37,404 nucleotides of DNA from Nitrospirota bacterium (GTDB taxonomy: Bacteria > Nitrospirota > Thermodesulfovibrionia > Thermodesulfovibrionales > UBA9159), in NCBI GenBank assembly GCA_021790195.1, contig JAJYIF010000031.1, positions 1 to 37,404 of the forward strand, written 5' to 3'. Position numbers and translations under genes: made by a program. The notes under the pieces were generated by a model. It did no database searches. It had not been told where the DNA came from and saw only the letters and a program-made list of their open reading frames with translations. This document shows, in pieces, positions 18,366-26,521 of this stretch (position 1 is the stretch's first letter; each line of letters opens with the position of its first letter).

Positions 18366-19766
18366 ATGAGAGAAAAGATCCTTGTTGTAGACGACGAAAG
18401 ACTTATCAGATGGTCCCTGAAAGAGAACTTGGGGAAGTCGAGATACGAGGTAATAGAGGCCGAGAACGGAAACGATGCCTTGAAGATTTTCTCCGAGTCC
18501 CTTCCCGACATAGTCTTGCTGGATATAAACCTCCCGGACATGTCGGGTATAGAGGTGCTGCGGTCCATCAAGGGCATGGACAAGGACGTGCCGGTGGTCA
18601 TCATAACCGCCTTCGGTAATATACAGACCGCTGTCGACGCCATGAAGTTCGGGGCGTATGATTTCATCGAAAAGCCTTTCGAGATAGAGAAGCTGAACAT
18701 CGTGATAGAGAAGGCCCTGGAGAATGCGTTCCTCCGGCGGGAGGTCACGAGATACAGGACAAAGGACGGGGATTACGCCCTGGAAAGCATTGTGGGCAAT
18801 TCGCTTAGGATGCAGGAGCTTAAGAAGATCATCAGGCGTATAGCGGCCAGCAACACCACTACCGTCCTGCTCGAGGGAGAGACAGGGACCGGCAAAGACT
18901 TTATCGCGAGGGTGATACATGACCAGAGCTCGCGTTCTCATAAGTCCTTTATAGATGTTAACTGCGCGGCCCTTCCGGGAAACCTTATCGAGTCGGAGCT
19001 CTTCGGGTACGAGCGGGGGGCATTTACCGGAGCGAGCGGGTCCAAAAAAGGTCTTTTCGAGATTTCAAGCGGGGGTACTATTTATCTGGATGAGATAGGG
19101 GACATGAACTACGACCTGCAGGCAAAGCTGCTGAAAGTAATCGACACCAAGACCTTCAGGAGGCTGGGCGGGACCACGGAGATCATGACCGACGTGAGGA
19201 TCATAGCGGCGACAAACAGGGACCTTCAGGCCAAGATGAAGGCCGGCACATTCAGGGAGGACCTGTACTGGAGGCTGAAGGTCATGCAGCTTCTCATGCC
19301 GCCACTCCGGGAGAGGGGAGAAGATATCCTTCTTCTTTCTCAGAAGTTCATAGACCGTCTCAACGTCGAATTCAAGAAACATATCAAGGGGCTGTCCGAG
19401 GAAACGATGAAACTGTTCCTGTCATACAAGTGGCCCGGTAACGTGAGAGAGCTTAAGAATGTCATCGAAAGGGCCATGATCCTCGAAAGCGAGGAGTATA
19501 TTACGCCGGAGCACCTGCCTGCCGAGATCGCGCAGTCCGACGATTTGAGGACAGTGAAACAGAAATCGGGTGAGAGATTCGACATTCCTATCCCTGAGGG
19601 GGGCCTCGATATAGAGAATGTCGAAAAGGAATTGCTGAGGAAGGCCCTCGAGATGGCCAAGGGCAACCAGTCAAAGGCGGCAAGGCTCTTGAACCTCGGC
19701 AGGGACGCCTTCAGATACAGGGTGCAGAAGTTCGGCCTCGAAGGCGAGATGAGCGGGGAGAACTGA
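18366..19766 (+). CDS. NtrC-family sigma-54-dependent response regulator
   Basis: The protein has a receiver domain with phospho-acceptor D53 (LLDINLPD) and switch K103 (IEKPF). An AAA+ sigma-54 activator domain follows, with Walker A GETGTGKD, the sigma-54 contact loop GAFTGA and the arginine-finger region. A Fis-type helix-turn-helix closes the protein (NQSKAARLLNLGRDAFRYRV). All parts expected of a full NtrC-type activator are present. I prefer the ATG at 18366 (467 codons including the stop); a GTG at 18357 would add three residues and overlap the acyltransferase. No sensor kinase gene is adjacent, so its signal is unknown. A sigma-54 promoter at 31322 in this window is a possible but unproven target. 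Confidence 0.92.
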   Translation: MREKILVVDDERLIRWSLKENLGKSRYEVIEAENGNDALKIFSESLPDIVLLDINLPDMSGIEVLRSIKGMDKDVPVVIITAFGNIQTAVDAMKFGAYDFIEKPFEIEKLNIVIEKALENAFLRREVTRYRTKDGDYALESIVGNSLRMQELKKIIRRIAASNTTTVLLEGETGTGKDFIARVIHDQSSRSHKSFIDVNCAALPGNLIESELFGYERGAFTGASGSKKGLFEISSGGTIYLDEIGDMNYDLQAKLLKVIDTKTFRRLGGTTEIMTDVRIIAATNRDLQAKMKAGTFREDLYWRLKVMQLLMPPLRERGEDILLLSQKFIDRLNVEFKKHIKGLSEETMKLFLSYKWPGNVRELKNVIERAMILESEEYITPEHLPAEIAQSDDLRTVKQKSGERFDIPIPEGGLDIENVEKELLRKALEMAKGNQSKAARLLNLGRDAFRYRVQKFGLEGEMSGEN

Positions 19767-19772
19767 GCATTT

Positions 19773-19790
19773 ACCGGACTGCCGGTTTTC
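19773..19790 (+). terminator. Rho-independent terminator after the response regulator
   Basis: ACCGG-ACTG-CCGGT followed by TTTC lies seven bases after the stop codon. The T-run is short, but position and stem are right. Confidence 0.6.
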
Positions 19791-20130
19791 TGTCCATGTG
19801 GATTTATCTTTCAAAATGCAATAGCATATTCTATTTTCTTTCGCCTTGTTGTCTCAAGATAACAATGTCCCTACTTTCTTTAAACTGACTTCGTACATCA
19901 GACTCGCCAATGGCCCGCTGCTTACATAAAAGGACGCCTCCACATAATACCTATCCTGTCGGTTATGCTTCAAAGCTGAGAATGATGTTTTTTGTTTGTA
20001 TGACGCTTAACGTATTACGCTACGCGTAACACCATAGGATTGACTTGCTTTCCCCGCACTGAAGCTTTATCGCATACGGTATGCTCTTCTTGTAAAAGCG
20101 TTAGGCCATAATGTATATTACGGTAAAGAA
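19791..20130. other. AT-richer gene-free interval with palindromes upstream of the modE-like gene
   Basis: No complete gene is seen. Perfect palindromes are TTACGC-TAC-GCGTAA (20015-20029) and GCATAC-G-GTATGC (20072-20084). On the minus strand a 50-codon stretch ends at a stop near 19855, with no clear start and no recognised family. The GCGTAA-type palindrome followed by a SFKH-like codon string on the minus strand recalls the upstream region of HigB-type toxin genes. This is a weak resemblance to a decayed copy. Confidence 0.35.
20090..20119 (+). promoter_or_regulatory. Putative promoter of the modE-like/fdhA genes
   Basis: TTGTAA (20090-20095), an 18-base spacer and TATATT (20114-20119) lie just before the ATG at 20131, giving a very short leader. 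The -10 lies inside a TAAT/ATTA inverted repeat, TAATGTATATTA (20109-20120). Confidence 0.4.
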
Positions 20131-20529
20131 ATGAACAGGAAAGCTGATCAGAAGAGGAAGGCTGCGCCTCCATCTCTCAGAGGACATATCTGGATAGAGG
20201 GAAGCGAGGGGACGTTCTTCGGCTACGGAAGGGTAGCCCTGCTCGAACGCATACGAAAATATGGATCGATCACGGAGGCTGCGAAGTCATTGGGAATACC
20301 TTACAGAAAAGCCTGGATGCTTATTGATTCAATGAACCGCCAGGCGCCGAGGCCATACATTATCACGGCCTCAGGGGGCAAGAAGGGCGGCGGGACTATA
20401 GTGACGCCGGAAGGGGAAATGGCTATCGGCCTGTTCTGGAAAATCCACGAGGAATTTCGGAAGTTCATAGAAAGCCAGACTGGTCAGGTCCGGTCTCTCT
20501 TTGTGAATAAGAAGAGTGGTCGCAGATGA
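20131..20529 (+). CDS. ModE-like winged-helix regulator without molybdate-binding domain
   Basis: The 132-residue protein matches the ModE/LysR-type winged helix: a helix-turn-helix in SITEAAKSLGIPYRKAWMLIDSMN and a wing with GGKKGGGTIVTPEGE. Full ModE has about 260 residues with C-terminal Mop/TOBE domains that bind molybdate. Here the protein ends after the dimerising helix, so the metal-sensing part is missing. It overlaps fdhA by four bases (ATGA), and modABC follow, which supports a role in molybdenum or tungsten regulation. How it senses the metal, if at all, is open. Confidence 0.8.
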   Translation: MNRKADQKRKAAPPSLRGHIWIEGSEGTFFGYGRVALLERIRKYGSITEAAKSLGIPYRKAWMLIDSMNRQAPRPYIITASGGKKGGGTIVTPEGEMAIGLFWKIHEEFRKFIESQTGQVRSLFVNKKSGRR

Positions 20530-23210
20530 GTAAGGAAATTGTCATTAACGGAACCGAAATCCAGGTCTACGGAGAAAAGACGATCCTCGACGTCTGCCGT
20601 CAGGCAGGCATTTATGTTCCCACAATATGTCATGACGAAAGACTTGAGCCTTACGGCGGGTGCAGGCTCTGCATGGTCGAAATTCAAGGCATGGCCAAGC
20701 CGCTTGCCGCCTGCACTACGCCGGTTCAGGACGGAATGAAGATCACTACCGAAAGCCATAACCTGTCCCGTCTTAGAAGGACGATGCTCTCACTGCTTTT
20801 GTCCAACCACCCCAATGACTGTCTATGTTGCGAAAAGGCAGGTGACTGCGCGCTTCAGGAACTTGCCTATGCCTATGGCGTGAAGCATGGCGAGTATGAA
20901 GGCGAGCGATCGAATCAGGCGGTGAGGGAAGACAACCCTTTTATCACGTTCGAACCTGATAAGTGCATCGTCTGCAGCCGATGTACGCGGATATGCAATG
21001 ATGTGGTCATGGCTGGCACGATCAATCTTACCGGGAGGGGTTTCAGGGCCATGCCGGATACGGCCTTCGGCAGACCGCGCTCCCTTGAGAACTGCGAGTT
21101 TTGCGGACAGTGTGTCTCTACCTGCCCGACGGGCGCTCTCACGGACAGAAAGGGAAGAGGCAAGGGCCGTTCGAGTGACGTGCGCAAGGTGAAGACGACT
21201 TGTTCATATTGCGGTACCGGCTGCAACTTCTATCTGCATGTAAAGGACAACAGGGTCATCCGGGTCTCTTCCGACTACGAGGCCCCGGTGAACCGGGGGA
21301 ACCTCTGTATCAAGGGCCGTTACGGCTATGACTTCATCCACAGTACCGACCGTCTTACAACACCGCTCATCAGGAAAGGCGGGACCTTTGAGAAGGTGAG
21401 CTGGGATGAGGCCCTTAATCTTGTAGCGTCGAAGTTTAAGGAACTGATCGAAAAATACGGTCCTGAGCAAGTTGGAGGTTTTTCGTCCTCCAGATGCACC
21501 AACGAAGAGAATTATCTTCTTTCCAAATGGGTGAGATGCGCAATTGGGTCCAATAACGTGGACAATTGCGCCCGGGTCTGACACGCCCCGACGGTGGCCG
21601 GTCTGGCCACAAGCTTAGGGGCAGGGGCCGCCACGAATTCCCTGAATCAGATGCCGGACCTGGATACGCTCTTCCTCTTCGGGTCTAATCCGACAGAAGG
21701 CCACCCCATTGTCTCGCTGTGGATGAAGAAGGGCCTGCGTAACGGCGCAACACTTATTGTCGCGGACCCCAGGAAGACCTGGATGGCAAGAAAGGCCGCG
21801 GTCTGGCTGAACCTCAGACCAGGCACGAATATCGCGCTTCTCAACGGCATGGTCAATGTAATCCTCCATAACGGCTGGGCGAACACGAGCTTCATAGAAA
21901 GACGGGTGGAGGGTTTTCATGAACTGAAGGCAAAGGTCGCCGAGTACGGACTCGAACGCGTTGAAGCTATAACCGGCGTTGCCGGAGAAAAGATTGTTGA
22001 AGCCGCACGCTTATATGCCAGGGCCGGCAAGGCGATGATCGTCTACGGCCTAGGCATAACCGAGCACCGGACAGGCACTGAAAATGCGATGGCGATAGCG
22101 AACCTTGCCCTTGTATGCGGCCATATCGGAAGACCATCCACGGGCATTATGGCCCTTAGGGGGCAGAATAATGTCCAGGGCGCCTCTGACCTCGGTCCGC
22201 TTCCGGCGACCTTGCCGGGGTATCAGCCGGTTTCTGATGAAAAGGTCCGCGAAAAGTTCGGACGGGCCTGGAATGTCAGGATCAGCCCTAATGCCGGGCT
22301 CAAGTCAGTCGAGATGCTGGACGAATGCAAACGCGGAAATTTCAAGGGCTTATTTATACTCGGCGAGGACCCCGCCCAGACAGACCCCGACCTCAACCAT
22401 GTGAGGGAGGCCTTGGAGGCAGTGGAATTCTTGGTGGTGCAGGACATCTTTCCCACGGAAACGACCCGTTTCGCAGATGTCATACTCCCCGGCGCAAGCT
22501 TCGCTGAAAAAGACGGCACCTTTACAAACGGCGAACGCAGGGTGCAGAGGGTGCGAAAAGCCATCGAGCCCCTTGCGGGAATGGCAGAATGGGAGGTCAT
22601 CTGCCGTCTTTCCACACTGATGGGATATACTATGCACTACAGTCATCCGTCGGAGATCATGGATGAGATCAGCCGTCTCGTGCCGATCTACGGAGGTATC
22701 GGCTATGGCCGCATAGAAAAACAGGGACTTCAGTGGCCCTGTCCGACAACAGACCACCCCGGTACAGAGACGCTCTATACGGACGTTTTCTCCCGGCCAG
22801 GCGGCAAGGCCAGGTTTGTCGCACTCGACCATCAGGGCCCCGGAGAGGCAACGGATGCGGAATATCCCTACGCTCTTATAACAGGGAGGATACGCGAGCA
22901 TTACAATAATGGTTCGATGACGAAGCGCTGTTCAGGGATCGCCGAAATAGCGCCCGAGGAGATGCTCGAGATGAGCATCGAAGATGCGGCTAAAATGAGA
23001 ATCAAAAGCGGTGACTGGGTAAATGTCTCTTCCAGAAGAGGCAGGGTCACTGTCAAGGTGAGAGTCACGGAGCGCTCGCAGCCGGGCAATGTCTTTATGA
23101 CCTTTCATCACCGCGACGCCCTTACGAATGTCCTGACTTCAGGGTACAGGGACCCTGTTACCGGCACACCGGAATATAAGTATTGCGCCGTAAGAGTTGA
23201 GAAATTGTGA
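20526..23210 (+). CDS. fdhA: Selenocysteine-containing formate dehydrogenase, alpha subunit
   Basis: The gene is read through an in-frame TGA at 21579-21581 as selenocysteine (Sec352) in the context DNCARV-U-HAPTVAGL, the active-site motif of molybdenum/tungsten formate dehydrogenases. The 894-residue product has a [2Fe-2S] domain (C35, C46, C49, C63) and a NuoG-type cluster (H95, C99, C102, C108). Two [4Fe-4S] sets follow (C147/150/153/157 and C190/193/196/200), then the catalytic-domain cluster (C226, C229, C233, C261). The molybdopterin domains and the C-terminal dinucleotide-binding domain complete it. This is the NAD- or ferredoxin-linked cytosolic type, oxidising formate or reducing CO2. 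No NuoE/NuoF-like partner is next to it. Confidence 0.93.
21579..21610 (+). promoter_or_regulatory. Bacterial SECIS element of fdhA
   Basis: The TGA is followed after 18 bases by the loop GGTCT. The stem is GTGGCC/GGCCAC (21594-21599 and 21605-21610). As I recall the E. coli fdhF element, it has the same GGUCU loop at the same distance. The hairpin binds SelB and directs selenocysteine insertion. Confidence 0.92.
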
Positions 23211-23257
23211 GGACCTGCCTGTCCGGTAGTCAGGTTTGATTCGGCATCCGGATCAAA
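23211..23257 (+). other. Repeat core and hairpin directly after fdhA
   Basis: The inverted copy of the REP-like 16-mer (23214-23229) is followed by a ten-pair hairpin, TTTGATTCGG-CAT-CCGGATCAAA (23235-23257, one G-U pair). No T-run follows, so termination would be weak or Rho-assisted. It may reduce read-through from fdhA into modA or stabilise the fdhA mRNA. Confidence 0.5.
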
Positions 23258-23305
23258 TGTGAAGATTCCGATATTTTGTTCCGTGAAAAGGTTATTTCTA
23301 TCTCG

Positions 23306-23328
23306 CGTTATGCAAGTCTTCCATAACG
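23306..23328 (+). promoter_or_regulatory. ModE-like operator upstream of modA
   Basis: A perfect palindrome, CGTTATG-N9-CATAACG, matches the ends of the E. coli ModE operator as I recall it (CGTTAT ... ATAACG with about 12 bases between; here 11). It lies about 100 bases before modA and beside the ModE-like gene's operon, so it is the best candidate binding site for that protein. Confidence 0.65.
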
Positions 23329-23425
23329 AATTAGTCTTCAAAAATAGTCTAGATCGAAGAGTGCGGAAACGCAGTACGACAACAGTCCGTATTAGCCGCC
23401 CATAAAGCATATAGGAGGTAAGGCC

Positions 23426-24199
23426 ATGTCACGAAAACCGTTTCTCTTAGTGGCCGTCGTTGCATCTCTATTAGCGTTTTCATTCGGAGCGGCCCAGGCC
23501 GATGCTGCCGAGATCACCGTTTCAGCGGCAATAAGCCTCAAGAACGCCTTTGAAGAGATGGGAAAACTCTATGAAGCAACGAATAAGGGAGCGAAGGTCT
23601 TATTTAATTTTGGCGCTTCCGGCGATCTGATGAGGCAGCTCGAAGGGGGAGCCCCGGTGGATGTCTTTGCCTCGGCAGCGCAAAAAGATATGGACGAGGC
23701 AGATAAGAAGGGGCTGCTTCTTTCCGGATCGCGCGTGAATTTTGCGGCGAATACGGTAGTGCTCGTGCTGCCTGCCGCTTCAAAAGCGCCGATTAGGTCC
23801 TTTGAGGACCTCAAGGCTGACGGCATAAATAGCATCGCTGTCGGAAATCCGAAGACCGTGCCTGCCGGCCGGTATGCCGAAGAGGTCTTCACCTATTATA
23901 AGATTCTCGATCCCCTGAGGGGCAAACTTATTTTTGCGGAGAATGTGCGTCAGGTGCTAGACTATGTGGCGCGTGATGAAGTCGATGCCGGAGTTGTCTA
24001 TTCAACCGATGCGATGGCCAGGGCGAGAGAAGTCAGAATCGCTGTGGTCGCTCCAGACAGGAGTCACAAGCCTGCAATCTATCCGATAGCTGTTGTGAAG
24101 AGTACAAGAAATGAGTCGCCTGCAAAGGCGTTTATTTCATTAGTCGTGTCTCGTGAAGGTCAGCGAATTCTTGAAAAGTACGGCTTCAAGACACCATAA
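23426..24199 (+). CDS. modA: Molybdate (or tungstate) ABC transporter, periplasmic binding protein
   Basis: The 257-residue protein has a Sec signal peptide (SRKPFLLVAVVASLLAFSF..., cleavage near AQADA). The ModA-type oxyanion site is visible: the serine in SAAISL, the serine in FGASGDL, and the tyrosine in GVVYSTDA. It captures molybdate or tungstate in the periplasm. The ATG has a strong Shine-Dalgarno (AGGAGGT at 23413). It begins the modABC set downstream of fdhA. Confidence 0.9.
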   Translation: MSRKPFLLVAVVASLLAFSFGAAQADAAEITVSAAISLKNAFEEMGKLYEATNKGAKVLFNFGASGDLMRQLEGGAPVDVFASAAQKDMDEADKKGLLLSGSRVNFAANTVVLVLPAASKAPIRSFEDLKADGINSIAVGNPKTVPAGRYAEEVFTYYKILDPLRGKLIFAENVRQVLDYVARDEVDAGVVYSTDAMARAREVRIAVVAPDRSHKPAIYPIAVVKSTRNESPAKAFISLVVSREGQRILEKYGFKTP

Positions 24200-24223
24200 T
24201 GAACTGATGTTTGAGAAATAGGC

Positions 24224-24889
24224 ATGAGTTCGAACGCGTTTTTTTCGATGAGGCTCTCTTTGCAAGTGGCATCTATGGCGACGTTTTTCGTCGTCCTTGT
24301 CGGGACGATTATTGCCTACACTTTGGCCAGGAAAGAGTTCAGGGGAAAGGAACTGCTCGACGTGCTGTTCACACTGCCCCTGGTGCTGCCGCCCACCGTC
24401 ACCGGATATTATCTTATAGTTGTCTTTGGCAGAAACGGACTGATTGGAAAGATAATTTATGAATGGACAGGTTTTACGATTATGTTCACATGGTATGCGG
24501 CGGCCCTTGCGTCCTTTGTCGTGGCCCTTCCTCTTATGATTAAGACAACGAGGGCCTCAATAGAATCGGTGGATAGGAACCTCATTAACGCAGCATATAC
24601 TCTTGGGCATGGTGAAATGGAAACAGCGCTCCGCGTAATTCTTCCCCTTGCGAAGAAGGGAATTATAGCCGGGGCAGTACTTTCTTTTGCGAGGGCACTG
24701 GGAGAGTTCGGAGCGACCCTGATGCTGGCAGGCAATATCACCGGCAGGACGGATACCATGCCTTTAGCCATTTACAGTCTTGCAGGAAGCGGCGAGTGGA
24801 CACAGGCCCATGCTATGGTCATCCTGCTCACGATCATGTCCGGAGTCTTTCTTTATCTCGCGAACATGTACTCGAAAAGGGGCACGTGA
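24224..24889 (+). CDS. modB: Molybdate ABC transporter permease
   Basis: The 221-residue inner-membrane protein has about five or six spans and the binding-protein-dependent permease motif ARALGEFGATLMLAGNITGRTDTMP near residue 160, the conserved cytoplasmic loop that contacts ModC. Length and motif fit ModB. It lies between modA and modC, and its stop is followed at once by the modC ATG. Confidence 0.92.
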   Translation: MSSNAFFSMRLSLQVASMATFFVVLVGTIIAYTLARKEFRGKELLDVLFTLPLVLPPTVTGYYLIVVFGRNGLIGKIIYEWTGFTIMFTWYAAALASFVVALPLMIKTTRASIESVDRNLINAAYTLGHGEMETALRVILPLAKKGIIAGAVLSFARALGEFGATLMLAGNITGRTDTMPLAIYSLAGSGEWTQAHAMVILLTIMSGVFLYLANMYSKRGT

Positions 24890-25591
24890 ATGGGACTTTC
24901 GGTAAGACTCAAGAAGAAGGTCAATGGCTTCAGCCTCGATGTGGAGTGGGAAATCGCAAACGAGCTTGCGGTCCTTTTTGGATATTCCGGCTCCGGCAAA
25001 TCAATGACCCTGCAAATGATTGCCGGATTGGTGAAGCCTGATGAGGGCTTTGTTCGTGCCGGACACAAGACTTTCTTTGACAGCGCTGCTCACGTCGACG
25101 TCCCGCCCCGGGAGAGAGACTTCGGCTATGTCCTTCAGGACCTTGCCTTATTCCCTCATATGACCGTTATGAGAAATATCCTTTTTGGCGCGCCCCGCGT
25201 TTCGAAACAGGACAAGCTCTCGAGGGCCAAAGAAATGATAGAGGCCTTTAAACTCACCGGCCTGGAAGACCGATACCCCTCCGAAATTTCAGGTGGACAA
25301 AAGCAGAGGGTCGCCTTTGCTAGGGCGCTCATACGTCATCCTGAGGCTTTGTTGCTTGACGAACCATTCTCAGCCCTCGACAACCCTCTCCGGATAGAGA
25401 TGAGGTGTTTTCTGGAGGAGGTGAGGAAAAAGTTCCACATACCTGTAATCCTCGTGACCCATGATTTTTACGAGGCCGCCTTCCTTGCTGAGAAGATCAT
25501 TGCATACTCTCACGGTGAGGTTGCTCAAATCGGCTCATTAGAGCAGATGACGGGACAGCTTCGATTCAGCCGTGAACAGTTACCTTATTGA
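24890..25591 (+). CDS. modC: Molybdate ABC transporter ATPase (short form, no TOBE domain)
   Basis: The 233-residue ATPase has Walker A GYSGSGKS near residue 32, the Q-loop LQDLALFPH, the ABC signature SGGQKQR near 137, Walker B ALLLDEPFSALD near 157 and the switch histidine VTHD. ModC of E. coli is about 350 residues with a C-terminal molybdate-binding TOBE region; here the protein ends shortly after the ATPase core. Inhibition of transport through molybdate binding to ModC would therefore be absent. It is the last gene of the cluster, converging on rmlD. Confidence 0.9.
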   Translation: MGLSVRLKKKVNGFSLDVEWEIANELAVLFGYSGSGKSMTLQMIAGLVKPDEGFVRAGHKTFFDSAAHVDVPPRERDFGYVLQDLALFPHMTVMRNILFGAPRVSKQDKLSRAKEMIEAFKLTGLEDRYPSEISGGQKQRVAFARALIRHPEALLLDEPFSALDNPLRIEMRCFLEEVRKKFHIPVILVTHDFYEAAFLAEKIIAYSHGEVAQIGSLEQMTGQLRFSREQLPY

Positions 25592-25677
25592 CATAGAGCT
25601 GATATGGGAAGTGCGCGGCAAAGGCCTTCCGAAAAGAACCCGGGTCTATTATGTGAGAGGTCTTGCGTTCGCCGGGG

Positions 25678-26514
25678 TCAGCCCAGATATTCCTTCAGAG
25701 CTTCTTTCCAGTCTCTTGGTTCAAGTCCTGTTGCCAATGAAAAGAGTGCAGTGTCAAGGACAGAGTTTTTTGGTCTTCTTGCAGGCCGGGGAAATTCTGC
25801 AGTTGTGATAGGAATAACCTTTGTCTTACAGCCGGACATGCGAACGACTTCTTCGGCGAAATCGAACCAGCTGATGCCGTCTTCGGTCTTGTCGGTAAAA
25901 TGATATATACCGTATGCTCCGGTCGAAATAATCTTCTTTATCGCGTGTGACAAAGACACGGTATTTGTGGGAGAGCCCCTCTGGTCTCTGACTACCCGTA
26001 TCTCCGGCTTCTCTTTGACGAGCCGCAATATTGTGGCGACAAAGTTGTTGCCTGCTTTCCCGTAAAGCCAGCTTGTCCTGATGATATAGAACCTGTTCAT
26101 TATCCACTCGATATATCTTTCTCCTGCGAGCTTCGATTCGCCGTAGACGTTTATGGGATTGGTGTTGTCGAAGGGCGTGTAAGGCCTGCTCTTTGTCCCG
26201 TCAAAGACGTAATCTGTGCTTATGTGGCAAAGCCGGATGCCCTTGTCCTGACACGCAAGGGCAATATTCTGCACCCCGAGACCATTGATGAGAAGCGCCT
26301 TGTTCCTCTCCTCTTCGGCCTTATCAACGAGGGTATAGGCGGCGCAATTGACAACAACATCCGGGGAAGTCCCTTCGAGGACCGAAAAAACAATGTCTCT
26401 CCTCGTGATATCGAGATCGTCTTCAGCGGGCGCAACGACCTCGCAGTCTTCTCTGAGTATGGGAACAAGGTTGCTTGCGAGCATACCTCTAGCGCCTGTA
26501 ACGAGGATTCTCAT
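25678..26514 (-). CDS. rmlD: dTDP-4-dehydrorhamnose reductase
   Basis: The 278-residue extended SDR protein begins MRILVTGARGMLASNL and has the catalytic pair Tyr/Lys in YGESKLAGE near residue 125, with the threonine/serine in HISTDYVFDG. It reduces dTDP-4-dehydrorhamnose with NAD(P)H, the last step to dTDP-L-rhamnose for surface polysaccharide. It is the final gene of the minus-strand set rmlA-rmlC-rmlB-rmlD, eight bases after rmlB. Confidence 0.9.
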   Translation of the reverse strand: MRILVTGARGMLASNLVPILREDCEVVAPAEDDLDITRRDIVFSVLEGTSPDVVVNCAAYTLVDKAEEERNKALLINGLGVQNIALACQDKGIRLCHISTDYVFDGTKSRPYTPFDNTNPINVYGESKLAGERYIEWIMNRFYIIRTSWLYGKAGNNFVATILRLVKEKPEIRVVRDQRGSPTNTVSLSHAIKKIISTGAYGIYHFTDKTEDGISWFDFAEEVVRMSGCKTKVIPITTAEFPRPARRPKNSVLDTALFSLATGLEPRDWKEALKEYLG

Positions 26515-26521
26515 CTTGTCC

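Noticed and set aside
21579-21581. Stop codon splitting formate dehydrogenase into two genes or a pseudogene
   Set aside because: The codon lies at the known selenocysteine position, the frame is intact on both sides, and a SECIS hairpin follows at the proper distance.
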